Source: Elusimicrobia bacterium GWC2_64_44 (GTDB lineage Bacteria; Elusimicrobiota; Elusimicrobia; Elusimicrobiales; UBA9959). Taken from it: a stretch of DNA of 64,000 bases. Under the pieces are notes generated by a model that was given only the letters and a program-made list of their open reading frames with translations, did not search any database and was not told the origin of the DNA. A program made the position numbers and the translations under genes. Of this stretch, positions 1 to 7,520 are shown piece after piece; position 1 is the first letter of the stretch, and every line of letters begins with the position of its first letter. The DNA is taken from assembly GCA_001799845.1 (NCBI GenBank), contig MGUG01000005.1, positions 43,662 through 107,661 on the forward strand, in the 5' to 3' direction.

Positions 1-34
1 GCTCATGTGGTGAGGCGGCTGTCTCGGGAAATGC

Positions 35-60
35 GAAAGGCCCGGGAAACCGGGCCTTTC
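35..60 (-). terminator. Hairpin after the YtxH-like gene
   Basis: A perfect 10-bp inverted repeat (gaaaggcccg/cgggcctttc) with a 6-nt loop lies just downstream of the stop of the minus-strand gene. The T-tract after it is weak, so termination strength is uncertain. Confidence 0.5.
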
Positions 61-80
61 GATTTAAGGGGCCGGAACTC

Positions 81-404
81 TCAGTGTGCCAGCTCTTTGC
101 TTATATGCTCCCAGGCATCCTTCAGGTCGCGGGTGAGGCGGCGCAGTTCGGCAGCGCTCACTTTTTGCAGACCTTCGTACCGGGCTGCGGTGTCGTCGAC
201 TATCTTGTAGTAAGTCTCTTTGTTCATTTCTTTGAGGTTCTCTGCCGCTTCGAGCACCTCGCCCTTCATCTTGAATGCCCACCCGGAAAGTATCTCGCGG
301 TTCTTCGCCCCGCGCGCGCCGCTGAGCAGGTAAGTGCCGGCCGCGGCTATGGCCGCCAGCCCTATGCCCGTGCCCACTATCTTCTCGGTCTTCGTCATGG
401 TCAT
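81..404 (-). CDS. Small YtxH-like membrane-anchored hypothetical protein
   Basis: A 107-residue protein. Residues about 8-28 form a Gly/Ala-rich hydrophobic segment (VGTGIGLAAIAAAGTYLLSG) followed by a charged, mostly helical tail with many Lys and Glu. This is the layout of YtxH-type envelope stress proteins, where one N-terminal membrane helix anchors a coiled tail. No catalytic motif is visible. The start is the ATG at 404, downstream of a gggaggcagc Shine-Dalgarno-like stretch on the minus strand. The gene stands alone. The family assignment rests on general architecture only. Confidence 0.6.
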   Translation of the reverse strand: MTMTKTEKIVGTGIGLAAIAAAGTYLLSGARGAKNREILSGWAFKMKGEVLEAAENLKEMNKETYYKIVDDTAARYEGLQKVSAAELRRLTRDLKDAWEHISKELAH

Positions 405-635
405 GCTGCCTCCCTTTATTCACCCTCGTCTGACAGCTAAATAATACCACCCTGCCGCCGCTGCTTTAAAGAGCGGCCGTCCGCAATCTGTGGACTTTTT
501 TCCTCCACCGGAGCAGACTCCTCCCGGGAGCGAAATAAGTCAACACAAAGCGGAAGGAGCCGCTTATACGCGCCGGGCTATTGCTGTATCATGAATTTAC
601 GCCGCTATAAGCGGCGGTTCCAACAGGGGGGTATC

Positions 636-1127
636 ATGAAAAACGTACTGATAGCGCTGGCCGTTGCGGTGGCCGCTTGCGGCCTGGCCGCGGCCCAGCA
701 GCCGATGGGCGGCATGGAGATGCCGGCCAAGAAAGGGACGATGAAGCAGGAAAAGAAAGAAATGAAGAAGTCCAAAATGACCAACTGGAAGGGGACCGTG
801 CAGGCCGTGGACGCGGCCGCCGGCAAGATCACGGTGACGGACAAGGAAGGCATGACCATGGTGATGCCGGTAACCGCCGAGACCAAGATCATGAAGGACG
901 GCAAGCCGGCCGTCATCGCCGACCTGATGGCCGGGCAAATGGTGCACATCATGTACGAGGGCGACATGAACATGCCAATGGTGAAGAAGATCAAGGTAAA
1001 AAAAGCCCATATGAAGAAAGAGAAGATGGAAAAGATGGAAAAGATGGAGAAGATGGAAAAGATGGAGAAGATGGAAAAACCGGGGATGATGGAAAAGAAG
1101 CCTGGCAACGGCGGAATGAACAAATAA
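636..1127 (+). CDS. Secreted Met/Lys-rich protein with DUF5666-like domain
   Basis: A 163-residue protein, using the ATG at 636 because it follows a caggggggtatc Shine-Dalgarno and begins a clear signal peptide (MKNVLIALAVAVAACGLAAAQ). The ORF-track start at 591 adds 15 residues with no signal character. After a Met/Lys-rich linker, residues about 53-125 (WKGTVQAVDAAAGKITVTD onward) resemble a DUF5666-type small beta domain. The C-terminus is six KME repeats followed by PGMMEKKPGNGGMNK. The Met-rich segments on a periplasmic protein could bind copper or silver, which is inference. No neighbour clarifies the role. Confidence 0.75.
   Translation: MKNVLIALAVAVAACGLAAAQQPMGGMEMPAKKGTMKQEKKEMKKSKMTNWKGTVQAVDAAAGKITVTDKEGMTMVMPVTAETKIMKDGKPAVIADLMAGQMVHIMYEGDMNMPMVKKIKVKKAHMKKEKMEKMEKMEKMEKMEKMEKPGMMEKKPGNGGMNK
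1023..1076 (+). repeat. Six 9-bp tandem repeats encoding Lys-Met-Glu
   Basis: Six in-frame copies of aagatggaa/aagatggag run end to end inside the Met/Lys-rich protein. Copies differ only at the third base of the Glu codon, alternating GAA and GAG toward the end. Such short in-frame repeats can expand or contract without a frameshift. Confidence 0.95.
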
Positions 1128-1179
1128 ATACTGCCGGCCGGGGCCGCGGGGTTCCCGGCCGGCGGCTACAGGGGAATTT

Positions 1180-2025
1180 ATGCCTACATCGGGTGTGCTG
1201 GTCGAGACTGCGGAGCGGCCGGACTCCGGCAGGAAAGAACTGCCGCGGGGTTACGGGAAGACCATGGCGGCGCTGCTGCCGAGGGATCCCGACTGGATGT
1301 TCGTGTACTGGGAGATAACGGACGCAACCATGGCGGCCATCGCCGGCGAGCGCGGCTCAGGCGTCTTTACGGAAGCCCGGCAGGTGCTGCGGGTGCATGA
1401 CATGTCCGGCCCGGGCGGGGGCGCCGGTTATTTTGACGTGCCGGTGAGGTTCGAGGCTGGCAGCTGGTACGTGCATGTTCTTAACGGCGGGCGGGCCTAT
1501 CGCTGCGAGCTGGGCCTGGTGACCCCTGCGGGCGAGTTTATAGGGATAGTAGCCAGCAATACGGCGGTCCTGCCCTCGGCCCGCGTCTCCGATCTTACGG
1601 ACGAGCGGTGGCTGCAGGTGTCGCCCGATTTTGAAAAACTGCTGGAACTTTCCGGCGTGGAATATATCGGCAAGGGTTCCGGAGAAGTGGCCAAGTCGCT
1701 GGCCCAGCGCTGGGAGATGCTGCTGTCGGTGTTCTCGAGGGCTGCTTCGTGGGGGGTCAGCTCGCTCTCCTCCCGGGCCGGGCTGCCGCCGGCAGGAAAG
1801 AGTTTCCGGCTGGCCGCGGACTGCGAACTGGTGCTGTACGGGGCCACCGAACCGGACGCTTTCGTTACGGTGGCCGGACGCCGGGTGAAACTGAACCCGG
1901 ACGGTACCTTCTCCATGCGCTTCGCGCTGCCCGACGGAGTCACGGACCTGCCGATAAACGCGATGTCAGCGGACGAGAAAGAAGCGCGCAAGATAGAGCT
2001 GAGCGTTACGCGGCGCACAGCCTGA
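1180..2025 (+). CDS. DUF4912 domain protein
   Basis: A 281-residue cytoplasmic protein without signal peptide or membrane segment. The N-terminal part around LLPRDPDWMFVYWEIT matches the DUF4912 signature (aromatic-rich DPxW..YWE segment), followed by a beta-rich region that includes WYVHVLNGGRAYRCELG. The C-terminal part (about 195-281) contains a second beta-sandwich-like segment. The function of DUF4912 is unknown, and it often occurs with glycan or surface genes. The ATG at 1180 follows ggggaattt. A strong terminator lies just downstream, so it is probably a single-gene unit. Confidence 0.75.
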   Translation: MPTSGVLVETAERPDSGRKELPRGYGKTMAALLPRDPDWMFVYWEITDATMAAIAGERGSGVFTEARQVLRVHDMSGPGGGAGYFDVPVRFEAGSWYVHVLNGGRAYRCELGLVTPAGEFIGIVASNTAVLPSARVSDLTDERWLQVSPDFEKLLELSGVEYIGKGSGEVAKSLAQRWEMLLSVFSRAASWGVSSLSSRAGLPPAGKSFRLAADCELVLYGATEPDAFVTVAGRRVKLNPDGTFSMRFALPDGVTDLPINAMSADEKEARKIELSVTRRTA

Positions 2026-2057
2026 TCCCGTCCTGCGTGGCGGCCGCGCGCCTTCCT

Positions 2058-2084
2058 CCCCCGGGCCCTGCGGCCCGGGGTTTT
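2058..2084 (+). terminator. Terminator after DUF4912 gene
   Basis: A GC-rich stem (ccccgggcc/ggcccgggg) closing a short loop is followed by TTTT on the plus strand, 33 nt after the DUF4912 stop. Confidence 0.8.
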
Positions 2085-2096
2085 CTTCGACGTGGC

Positions 2097-2138
2097 AAAA
2101 AAAGAGCGGGCCGGGAGCTTTCTCCCGGTACCCGCTCC
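2097..2138 (-). terminator. Terminator after the sod/desulforedoxin-like unit
   Basis: Read on the minus strand, the arms gagcgggtaccgggag and ctcccggcccgctc form a long stem around a short loop and are followed by TTTTTT. It lies 12 nt beyond the stop of the small Cys-rich gene. Confidence 0.85.
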
Positions 2139-2149
2139 GCCAGGCGCCG

Positions 2150-2320
2150 TCAGGCGCGCTTCTTTTTCATCTTCTCGCCGCAGCAGACCAGCTCAGCCGT
2201 CTCGCAGCCGCAGCCGCAGGGGTCCACTTCTATCACCGAGCCGCAGAGGCCGCAGGCGTACTTGGCGGGCGCCTTCGTCGCGGCGGTTTTTTTGGCCGCG
2301 TGTTTTTTCTTGGCTTTCAT
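2150..2320 (-). CDS. Desulforedoxin-like small Cys4 protein (not in ORF track)
   Basis: A 56-codon gene absent from the supplied ORF track. The ATG at 2320 follows a strong acggaggaacc Shine-Dalgarno. A Lys/Ala-rich N-terminus (MKAKKKHAAKKTAATKAPAK) precedes YACGLCGSVIEVDPCGCGC and AELVCCGEKM. The C-x2-C plus C-C-G-E-x-M pattern matches desulforedoxin and the N-terminal domain of desulfoferrodoxin, which bind one iron by four Cys. The insert CGCGC adds three Cys not found in classical desulforedoxin. It lies 40 nt downstream of an exported superoxide dismutase on the same strand and before a shared terminator, so a role in superoxide or iron handling is plausible. Unlike the dismutase it has no signal peptide. 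Confidence 0.8.
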   Translation of the reverse strand: MKAKKKHAAKKTAATKAPAKYACGLCGSVIEVDPCGCGCETAELVCCGEKMKKKRA

Positions 2321-2360
2321 GGTTCCTCCGTGTCACCGCAGATAAATACAGCCCGGGCGC

Positions 2361-3047
2361 TTACCGTGGCAGGCGTCTTTCCACCGCCTCCCACTCCGTC
2401 ACGGCGAAGAACGCCTCAATGTACTTCGCCCTGTCCAGCTGGTAATCCGTCAGGTAGGCATGCTCGAACACGTCCATGATCAAGAGCGGCGTACAACCGG
2501 CCAGGTGGCCGCCATCGTGTTCGTTGATCCAGGCGTTGAAGAGCCTGCCGGACACATTGTCGCGGTACAGCGCAGCCCAGCCTATGCCGCGCATCAGGCC
2601 GGTGGCCGCGAAATCCTTCTTCCAGGCCTCGAAACCGCCGAACTGCTCCTGTATCGCCTTGTAGACGCGGCTGTTCTGCCGCGGCGTGCCGGTGCCGCCG
2701 AGGTTGCCGAAGTACAGCTCGTGCAGGCGCATGCCGTTGAACTCCCAGCCCAGGCGCCGCTTGAGCTCTCCGTACTCCGGGGTCTTTTCCTTGCCGCCTT
2801 CCAGCAGGTCGGCCAGTTTCTCCGTCAGCGCGTTGGTGTTGTTCACGTAGCCCTGGTAGAGTTTCATATGGTTGGCTATCAGCTGCGCGCTGAAGCCGGG
2901 CATCCCGGAAAGTTCCGTGTACTCCGCCGCTTTGTAAGCCTGTAGTGTTTGCTGCATGTTCTCCCCCCTTTTAGTTTCCTGCGCGCCGCCCGGCGCGGCG
3001 GTGAAGATCGCCGCCGCGGCGGCCAGCGCGGTCATTACTTTTCTCAT
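2361..3047 (-). CDS. Exported Fe/Mn superoxide dismutase
   Basis: A 228-residue protein with a signal peptide (residues 1-22, cleavage likely after APGGA), followed by an Fe/Mn-SOD fold. The expected metal ligands are visible: His60 in ANHMKLYQGYVNN, His109 in RLHELYFGNL, Asp192 and His196 in DVFEHAYLTDY. The family's usual DVWEHAY has Phe in place of Trp. SODs of this family convert superoxide to peroxide. Export points to the periplasm, which is less common for Fe/Mn types. It is followed by the desulforedoxin-like gene and one terminator. Metal preference cannot be decided from sequence alone. Confidence 0.9.
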   Translation of the reverse strand: MRKVMTALAAAAAIFTAAPGGAQETKRGENMQQTLQAYKAAEYTELSGMPGFSAQLIANHMKLYQGYVNNTNALTEKLADLLEGGKEKTPEYGELKRRLGWEFNGMRLHELYFGNLGGTGTPRQNSRVYKAIQEQFGGFEAWKKDFAATGLMRGIGWAALYRDNVSGRLFNAWINEHDGGHLAGCTPLLIMDVFEHAYLTDYQLDRAKYIEAFFAVTEWEAVERRLPR

Positions 3048-3154
3048 TAGTCCCCCGGTACTTTAAAACGGAGGGAGCCTGGCGTCGCCGCCAGGTCCCT
3101 GCACGTTTTCCCTACCCCAAAGACCCCGTGGTCTTCCCTCGCTTACAGGATAGC

Positions 3155-3204
3155 AACTGCCCAACGCATTGCTGATAGGGCATTGGCGCATTGTGTTGGC
3201 AGTT
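3155..3204. repeat. Imperfect 50-bp inverted repeat
   Basis: The sequence aactgcccaacgcattgc on the left and gcgcattgtgttggcagtt on the right form an imperfect long palindrome in the intergenic region between the sod promoter side and the next gene. It could be an operator, a REP-like element or an RNA hairpin. No function is assigned. Confidence 0.5.
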
Positions 3205-3233
3205 TTCCGCTTTGGCGCGCTGCCGGAAAAGCA

Positions 3234-3261
3234 AAAGACCGAAGGGCCTCCTCCGGTCTTC
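3234..3261 (-). terminator. Terminator after VOC gene
   Basis: On the minus strand AAGACCG and CGGTCTT enclose a loop and are followed by TTGC with further T residues, 26 nt past the stop of the VOC-family gene. Confidence 0.7.
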
Positions 3262-3286
3262 TACCGCGCCGCCGCGGGCGCGCCGT

Positions 3287-3784
3287 TCAGCGCGCGCCGG
3301 CCTTGGCGAAGAACTCCTTCGCGCGCGCCTTCATCTCCTCCGGCGACACGTCCGCCGTGTGCGTGGCCACGGTCCAGAGGTAGCCGTACGGGTCCTTCAA
3401 CTGGCCCACGCGGTCGCCCCAGAACATGTCCTCCATCTTGCCCATGGCCCGGGCGCCGGCCTGGACCGCGGTCTTGAAGACGGCGTCCGAGTTCTCCACG
3501 TAGAGATAGAGAGACACCGTGGTGCCCTTCAGTTCCGAAGGCGCCCTGGCGCAGGACTCCTCGTGGCCCGGGTGGTCGGCCGGCTCGCTGCCCAACATGA
3601 AGTTGGAGTTGCCTATCCTCAGCTCGGCGTGCATGATGCTGCCGTCCGGGTTCTCCATGCGGTAGTTCTCCTTCGCGCCGAACGCCTTCTTGTAGAAGTC
3701 GATGGCGCGAGCCCCGTCCCTGATCACCAAGCCAGGCGTGATGGTGTGATAACCCTGCGGTACAGGTTTTACTTTGTTTTTCAT
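3287..3784 (-). CDS. VOC family (PhnB/glyoxalase-like) protein
   Basis: A 165-residue cytoplasmic protein with the two beta-alpha-beta modules of the vicinal oxygen chelate fold. ITPGLVIRDGARAIDFYKKAFGA begins the first and TVSLYLYVENSDAVFKTAVQAGA the second. The pattern FGAKENYRMENPDGSIMHAEL and WGDRVGQLKDPYGYLW is typical of PhnB/YdhG-type members whose substrates are mostly unknown. It appears as a single-gene unit ending in its own terminator. A precise enzymatic role cannot be stated. Confidence 0.85.
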   Translation of the reverse strand: MKNKVKPVPQGYHTITPGLVIRDGARAIDFYKKAFGAKENYRMENPDGSIMHAELRIGNSNFMLGSEPADHPGHEESCARAPSELKGTTVSLYLYVENSDAVFKTAVQAGARAMGKMEDMFWGDRVGQLKDPYGYLWTVATHTADVSPEEMKARAKEFFAKAGAR

Positions 3785-4007
3785 TTTCCCTCCCCGGCCC
3801 CGGGCTTGTTGACTTACACGCTGCCGCGCGGGCCCGGCGGCCCCCGCTTTACTTATAAAAAAGTTCCCGAGGCGCGGTCAAGCCTCCGAATTCCGGAGAA
3901 AACATACCGGATTCAGCCGCTGCCGGGGCAGTGTCGGCCAAATAAGTTCTATCTTAAGAGGGGGTTTCCCCGACGGAGGAGTCGTCCGAAAGCGCCGATC
4001 TGACCGT

Positions 4008-4958
4008 TCAGCCGCCGCCGGACAGCTTCTTTAGTGCCGTCACAGCGTAGGTCCTGACATGCGGGTCCGGATCGTTCAGCAGGACCTTGAGCGGACCTTC
4101 GGCCCTGGGGTCGGCCAGCTTGCCCAACGCCTCAGCCGCGGCGATGCGCACCAGGGCGTTCCGGTCGGACAAGGCGGCGATCAGGCAGTCGAGCGAGGCG
4201 GGGTGGCCAATGGAGCCCAGGGACTCGGCCGCGGCGAAGCGCACTGTGAGGTTCCCGTCCTTGAGGACCTCGCAGAGCGGCGCTACGGCGTCGTCCCCGC
4301 CGACCACGCCCAGGGCCCCTACGGCCTGGTAGCGCACGTCGCCGCTGGGATCTTTGAGGGCGGCTATGAGGGCCCCGGCCGAGCCTGCGCCCATGCGCAT
4401 CAGCGCGGCGATAGCGGCTTTCCGGACCTGCGGGTTCGGGTCCTTGAGGGCGGCCACCAGGGGCTGCCCCGCCCGGGAGTCCTTGAGCAGCCCCAGGGTC
4501 TCTATCGCCGAGATACGGACGTTCTCGTTAAGGTCGGAGAGCGCCGCGATCAGCGGCTCCACCGCGACGGCGCTGCGCGTCTTGCGCAGCGCGATGGCGG
4601 CGAGGTTTCGCACGTCGGGGCTGGAGTCGCTGAGAGCCGCCGCCAACGGGGCGGCCGCCGATTCGTCGGTCACCTCCCCCAGCACCAGCGCGGCGCACTT
4701 TCGCACCTCGTCGCTGGAGTCCTTGAGGGAGTTGATAAGGGGATGCCAGGCCTTCGGCTGCTTGAACTGGGCCAGGGCCATTACGGCATAGGCGCGCACC
4801 TGGGACACGGGATCCTTGAGGGCCGCGGTGAGAGGCTTGAGCGCCAGGACGTTGTGGATCTCGCCGAGGGCCTGGGCCGCCTGCCTCCTGGCCTCAGGGT
4901 CCCTGGACTTCAGCCGGTCAAGCCACCAGCCGATGACCGAAGTTTCGCGCTCTTTCAT
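4008..4958 (-). CDS. HEAT-repeat protein
   Basis: About 316 residues, almost entirely HEAT/PBS-lyase-type repeats of 31 residues with the consensus xAVxPLIAALxDxxxxVRxxAAxALG. Nine or so repeats run from about residue 15 to the C-terminus. The ATG at 4958 (MKERETSV) is preferred over the ORF-track start at 5006, which is a TTG giving a non-repeat leader. HEAT solenoids scaffold protein-protein contacts. No catalytic residues are present. Its partner is unknown: neighbours on both sides are separate transcription units. Confidence 0.85.
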   Translation of the reverse strand: MKERETSVIGWWLDRLKSRDPEARRQAAQALGEIHNVLALKPLTAALKDPVSQVRAYAVMALAQFKQPKAWHPLINSLKDSSDEVRKCAALVLGEVTDESAAAPLAAALSDSSPDVRNLAAIALRKTRSAVAVEPLIAALSDLNENVRISAIETLGLLKDSRAGQPLVAALKDPNPQVRKAAIAALMRMGAGSAGALIAALKDPSGDVRYQAVGALGVVGGDDAVAPLCEVLKDGNLTVRFAAAESLGSIGHPASLDCLIAALSDRNALVRIAAAEALGKLADPRAEGPLKVLLNDPDPHVRTYAVTALKKLSGGG

Positions 4959-5237
4959 AATGTCGCGCCCGCCAGCTCCCCATGCCCGCGCCTTGATTTT
5001 ACCCAACCCGCAATTTACAAACTTAGCGCCGCGCAGTCAACCACACAAAGGCTCATACTATTATTACTTTACCCGAAAGCCGGCCCGCACTCCGCTCCCC
5101 GCGCTCGCGGCTCTTGTCGGCCAGGCCGTATTTTGCGGGGCGCAAGTGATAATTTTTTGCGTATTTGTGGCGATTGACAGCGGACGGGCATTTTAACTCT
5201 AATGCCTCCAGAGGGTCAGATCGGACAAGGGGGACAC

Positions 5238-5759
5238 ATGAAAGTACACATGAACGTTTATGATTTCGCCATAAAGATGGAGCTGGACGGCAGGGGCTTT
5301 TACGAGGGACTGGCCCGGGAGACGCGGCACGCCGGCCTGCGCGGCATCTTCCTGCAGCTCGCCGCCGACGAGCAGAAGCACCAGGATATTTTCCAGACAC
5401 TGAAGAAGGAGGCCAGGCCGGAGACGATGAAGGCCAGCACCGCCCTTGAGCAGGCCAAGAGCGTGTTCGCGGACCTGCTGGCGAAAAAGGAAACTTTCGC
5501 CCCCGCCGGGGACCTGGACAGCTACCGGCACGCGATGAAACTGGAGGCGGACAGCTTCCGGCTCTACGAAGGTGCGGCCAAAAAGGAGCAGGACAAGGGG
5601 ATCAGGGAGCTCCTGCTGCTCATCGCCGGCGAGGAGCACAGGCACTACGATATCCTGCGGAACATCTACGATTTCGCCAACGCCCCCAGCCAGTACCTGG
5701 CCTGGAGTGAGTTCAGCAACCTGGAAGAGTTCCGGCAGTTCGGCCGCGACGTGGATTGA
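5238..5759 (+). CDS. Rubrerythrin-like ferritin-fold protein
   Basis: A 173-residue protein starting at the ATG at 5238, which follows acaagggggacac; the ORF-track start at 5202 has no such site. It is a four-helix ferritin-like domain with two half-repeats. MELDGRGFYEGLA and ADEQKHQDIF form the first, and MKLEADSFRLYEGA and GEEHRHYDIL the second, giving paired Glu and ExxH di-iron ligands. There is no C-terminal rubredoxin domain, so it resembles the shorter YciF/rubrerythrin-like proteins. A role in peroxide or iron handling is inferred from the fold. A bidirectional terminator follows. Confidence 0.85.
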   Translation: MKVHMNVYDFAIKMELDGRGFYEGLARETRHAGLRGIFLQLAADEQKHQDIFQTLKKEARPETMKASTALEQAKSVFADLLAKKETFAPAGDLDSYRHAMKLEADSFRLYEGAAKKEQDKGIRELLLLIAGEEHRHYDILRNIYDFANAPSQYLAWSEFSNLEEFRQFGRDVD

Positions 5760-5780
5760 CCGGAGCTTTAAGGCCGGATG

Positions 5781-5821
5781 AAAAAGCCCGGGAGAGGCAG
5801 CCGCCACTCCCGGGTATTTTT
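5781..5821. terminator. Bidirectional terminator between convergent genes
   Basis: The inverted repeat cccgggag/ctcccggg is flanked by AAAAA on the left and TATTTTT on the right, so it can serve the plus-strand rubrerythrin-like gene and the minus-strand hydrolase gene. Confidence 0.85.
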
Positions 5822-5835
5822 CGTTAACAGGAAGG

Positions 5836-6612
5836 CTATCGGAATATCTCGCCGAAGAAGTCCAGCAGCGCCCGCCAGGAGCGGCGGTCTGCCTTTTCGT
5901 CATAGGCCCCCCCGCTCTTCACGTCGGACCCGGCGGCCGGGTTGCTGAAGCGGTGCACCGCCCCGCCGTAGGCCACCAGCTGCCAGTCGGCGCCTGCCGC
6001 GCGCATCTCTGCCTCGAACCCGGCCACCGCCGCCGAGGACACGAAAGGGTCGTCCGCGCCGTGATAGACCGCTATTTTTGCCTTAACGGCTCCGGGCGCC
6101 GCCGGCAGCGCGGTATCCAGGCTGCCGTGAAAACTGGCAGCGCCGGAGAGCGCCGCGCCCGAGCGCGCCAGCTCCAGCGCCGCGCCGCCGCCGAAGCAAT
6201 AGCCGATGACCGCCGTCCTGGCCGGGTCCACTCCTGGCTGTCTCTTCAGTTCGGCCAGCGCCGCCCCGGCGCGCCGCCGCAGCAGCGCCCTGTCTCCGCG
6301 GTATTTGCCGGCTTCCGCGGCAGCCGCCGCCTGCGTTGAGGGCCGCACGCCCTTGCCGTAGATATCCCCGGCGAGGGCCACGTAGCCCAGCTTCGCCAGC
6401 TGGTCGGCCCGGCTTTTTTCGTAAGGGCCCAGGCCGGTCCATTCGTGGAATACCACCACGCCGGGACGCTTGCCCTTCAGCGCCGGGTCGTAGGCCAGGT
6501 AACCCTCCAGCTTTACCTCCCCGTCGAAGTAGTCCACCTCCGCCGTCCTGATCTCCGCCCCGGCCCGGCCCGCCAGCGCCAGGCCCATCACCGCCGCCGT
6601 CAGTATTTTCAT
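5836..6612 (-). CDS. Exported dienelactone hydrolase family protein
   Basis: About 258 residues from the ATG at 6612, which begins a signal peptide (MKILTAAVMGLALAGRAGA); the longer ORF-track start at 6633 would overlap the upstream gene. It is an alpha/beta-hydrolase of the dienelactone hydrolase type. The nucleophile Cys lies in GYCFGGGAA, the Asp in VYHGADDPFV and the His in GGAVHRFSNP. Many exported members of this family have unknown ester or lactone substrates. It starts 10 nt after the stop of the lipid-desaturase gene, so the two are probably co-transcribed. Confidence 0.88.
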   Translation of the reverse strand: MKILTAAVMGLALAGRAGAEIRTAEVDYFDGEVKLEGYLAYDPALKGKRPGVVVFHEWTGLGPYEKSRADQLAKLGYVALAGDIYGKGVRPSTQAAAAAEAGKYRGDRALLRRRAGAALAELKRQPGVDPARTAVIGYCFGGGAALELARSGAALSGAASFHGSLDTALPAAPGAVKAKIAVYHGADDPFVSSAAVAGFEAEMRAAGADWQLVAYGGAVHRFSNPAAGSDVKSGGAYDEKADRRSWRALLDFFGEIFR

Positions 6613-6622
6613 ATCCCCCCCT

Positions 6623-7372
6623 TTATGCCTCATTCACCCGGCCGGAAGGCGGCAGTTCATAATTTCCGTAGTGCAGGTCGGTGCCGCGCTTGTAGCCGGG
6701 ATAAAATCTTTTCGCTACCAGGTCCGCCAACGGGTCGGTGAGGGCGTTGAGGAAGGTGTAGCTCACATTGTCTTCCAGGTGGTGCCTGGCGTGCAGGCGC
6801 TTGTCGAGCAGCAGCCGGGCCCGGCCCAGCAGCAGGACCCACCGTGAAGTGGAGTTGTGGGCCAGGTAATGCGAAACCTCCGCCACCGAGGATAATACGC
6901 CGAAATACGCCAGCCCCCAGACCAGCGCCGGGCTGACGCCGGGGGCGTAGGACAGAAGGGCGGCGGCGGCGAGACAGGGAACCAGCCACACCTTGGAACC
7001 GCTCTCGTTGAAGTATACGAAGGGCAGCGGGTGATCCTGGTACCGGGGCCGCTTGTGATGCAGGTGAAAATTGGCTATCAGCGGCCCGCCCAGGGACTCG
7101 TAATCGTCCATGCAGTCGGTGTGCATGTGCACCAGCCCGTTGACGAAGTCCGCCGCGAGGTAAGCCGCGGCAAAGACAAGCAACTGCCGCGCCGCTCCTA
7201 TGGAATGGGCGGAAGCCCTGTAAACCAGGAAAGCCTGCAGCGAGACATTGGCCGCCGCCACGAGCTTGCCGAAGACCTTGTACCGGCGCCGCCCCTCGTA
7301 GAGGGCCATCGCCGCGTTGAACTGGGCGCGCTTGAGGCGCAGCCCGTCGTCAGCTGTATCTTTGTTGGTCAT
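6623..7372 (-). CDS. CarF/PEDS1 (TMEM189/Kua)-like lipid desaturase
   Basis: A 249-residue integral membrane protein with about four hydrophobic helices and His clusters typical of the TMEM189/Kua/CarF family: HMHTD, FHLHHKRPRYQDHP, SHYLAHN and RLHARHH. Family members such as Myxococcus CarF and animal PEDS1 introduce the vinyl-ether double bond that makes plasmalogens, using a di-iron centre held by these His residues. The typical C-terminal NALTDPLADLVAKR segment is present. It is the first gene of a two-gene unit with the exported hydrolase. Whether the lipid is a plasmalogen in this organism is inference. Confidence 0.8.
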   Translation of the reverse strand: MTNKDTADDGLRLKRAQFNAAMALYEGRRRYKVFGKLVAAANVSLQAFLVYRASAHSIGAARQLLVFAAAYLAADFVNGLVHMHTDCMDDYESLGGPLIANFHLHHKRPRYQDHPLPFVYFNESGSKVWLVPCLAAAALLSYAPGVSPALVWGLAYFGVLSSVAEVSHYLAHNSTSRWVLLLGRARLLLDKRLHARHHLEDNVSYTFLNALTDPLADLVAKRFYPGYKRGTDLHYGNYELPPSGRVNEA

Positions 7373-7520
7373 AAAACAGCCGCGGCGCGAACTCGCCGCC
7401 GCCCCTTTGCCGCTATAATACCATAAAGGTACCGGGACCTCCCGGCCGGGCGCGAAAGCGCTAAAAGAATGCGGAATTCTGCCGCCGCGCTTATATTCTA
7501 CAATTCAGGCAGGGGGTAGC

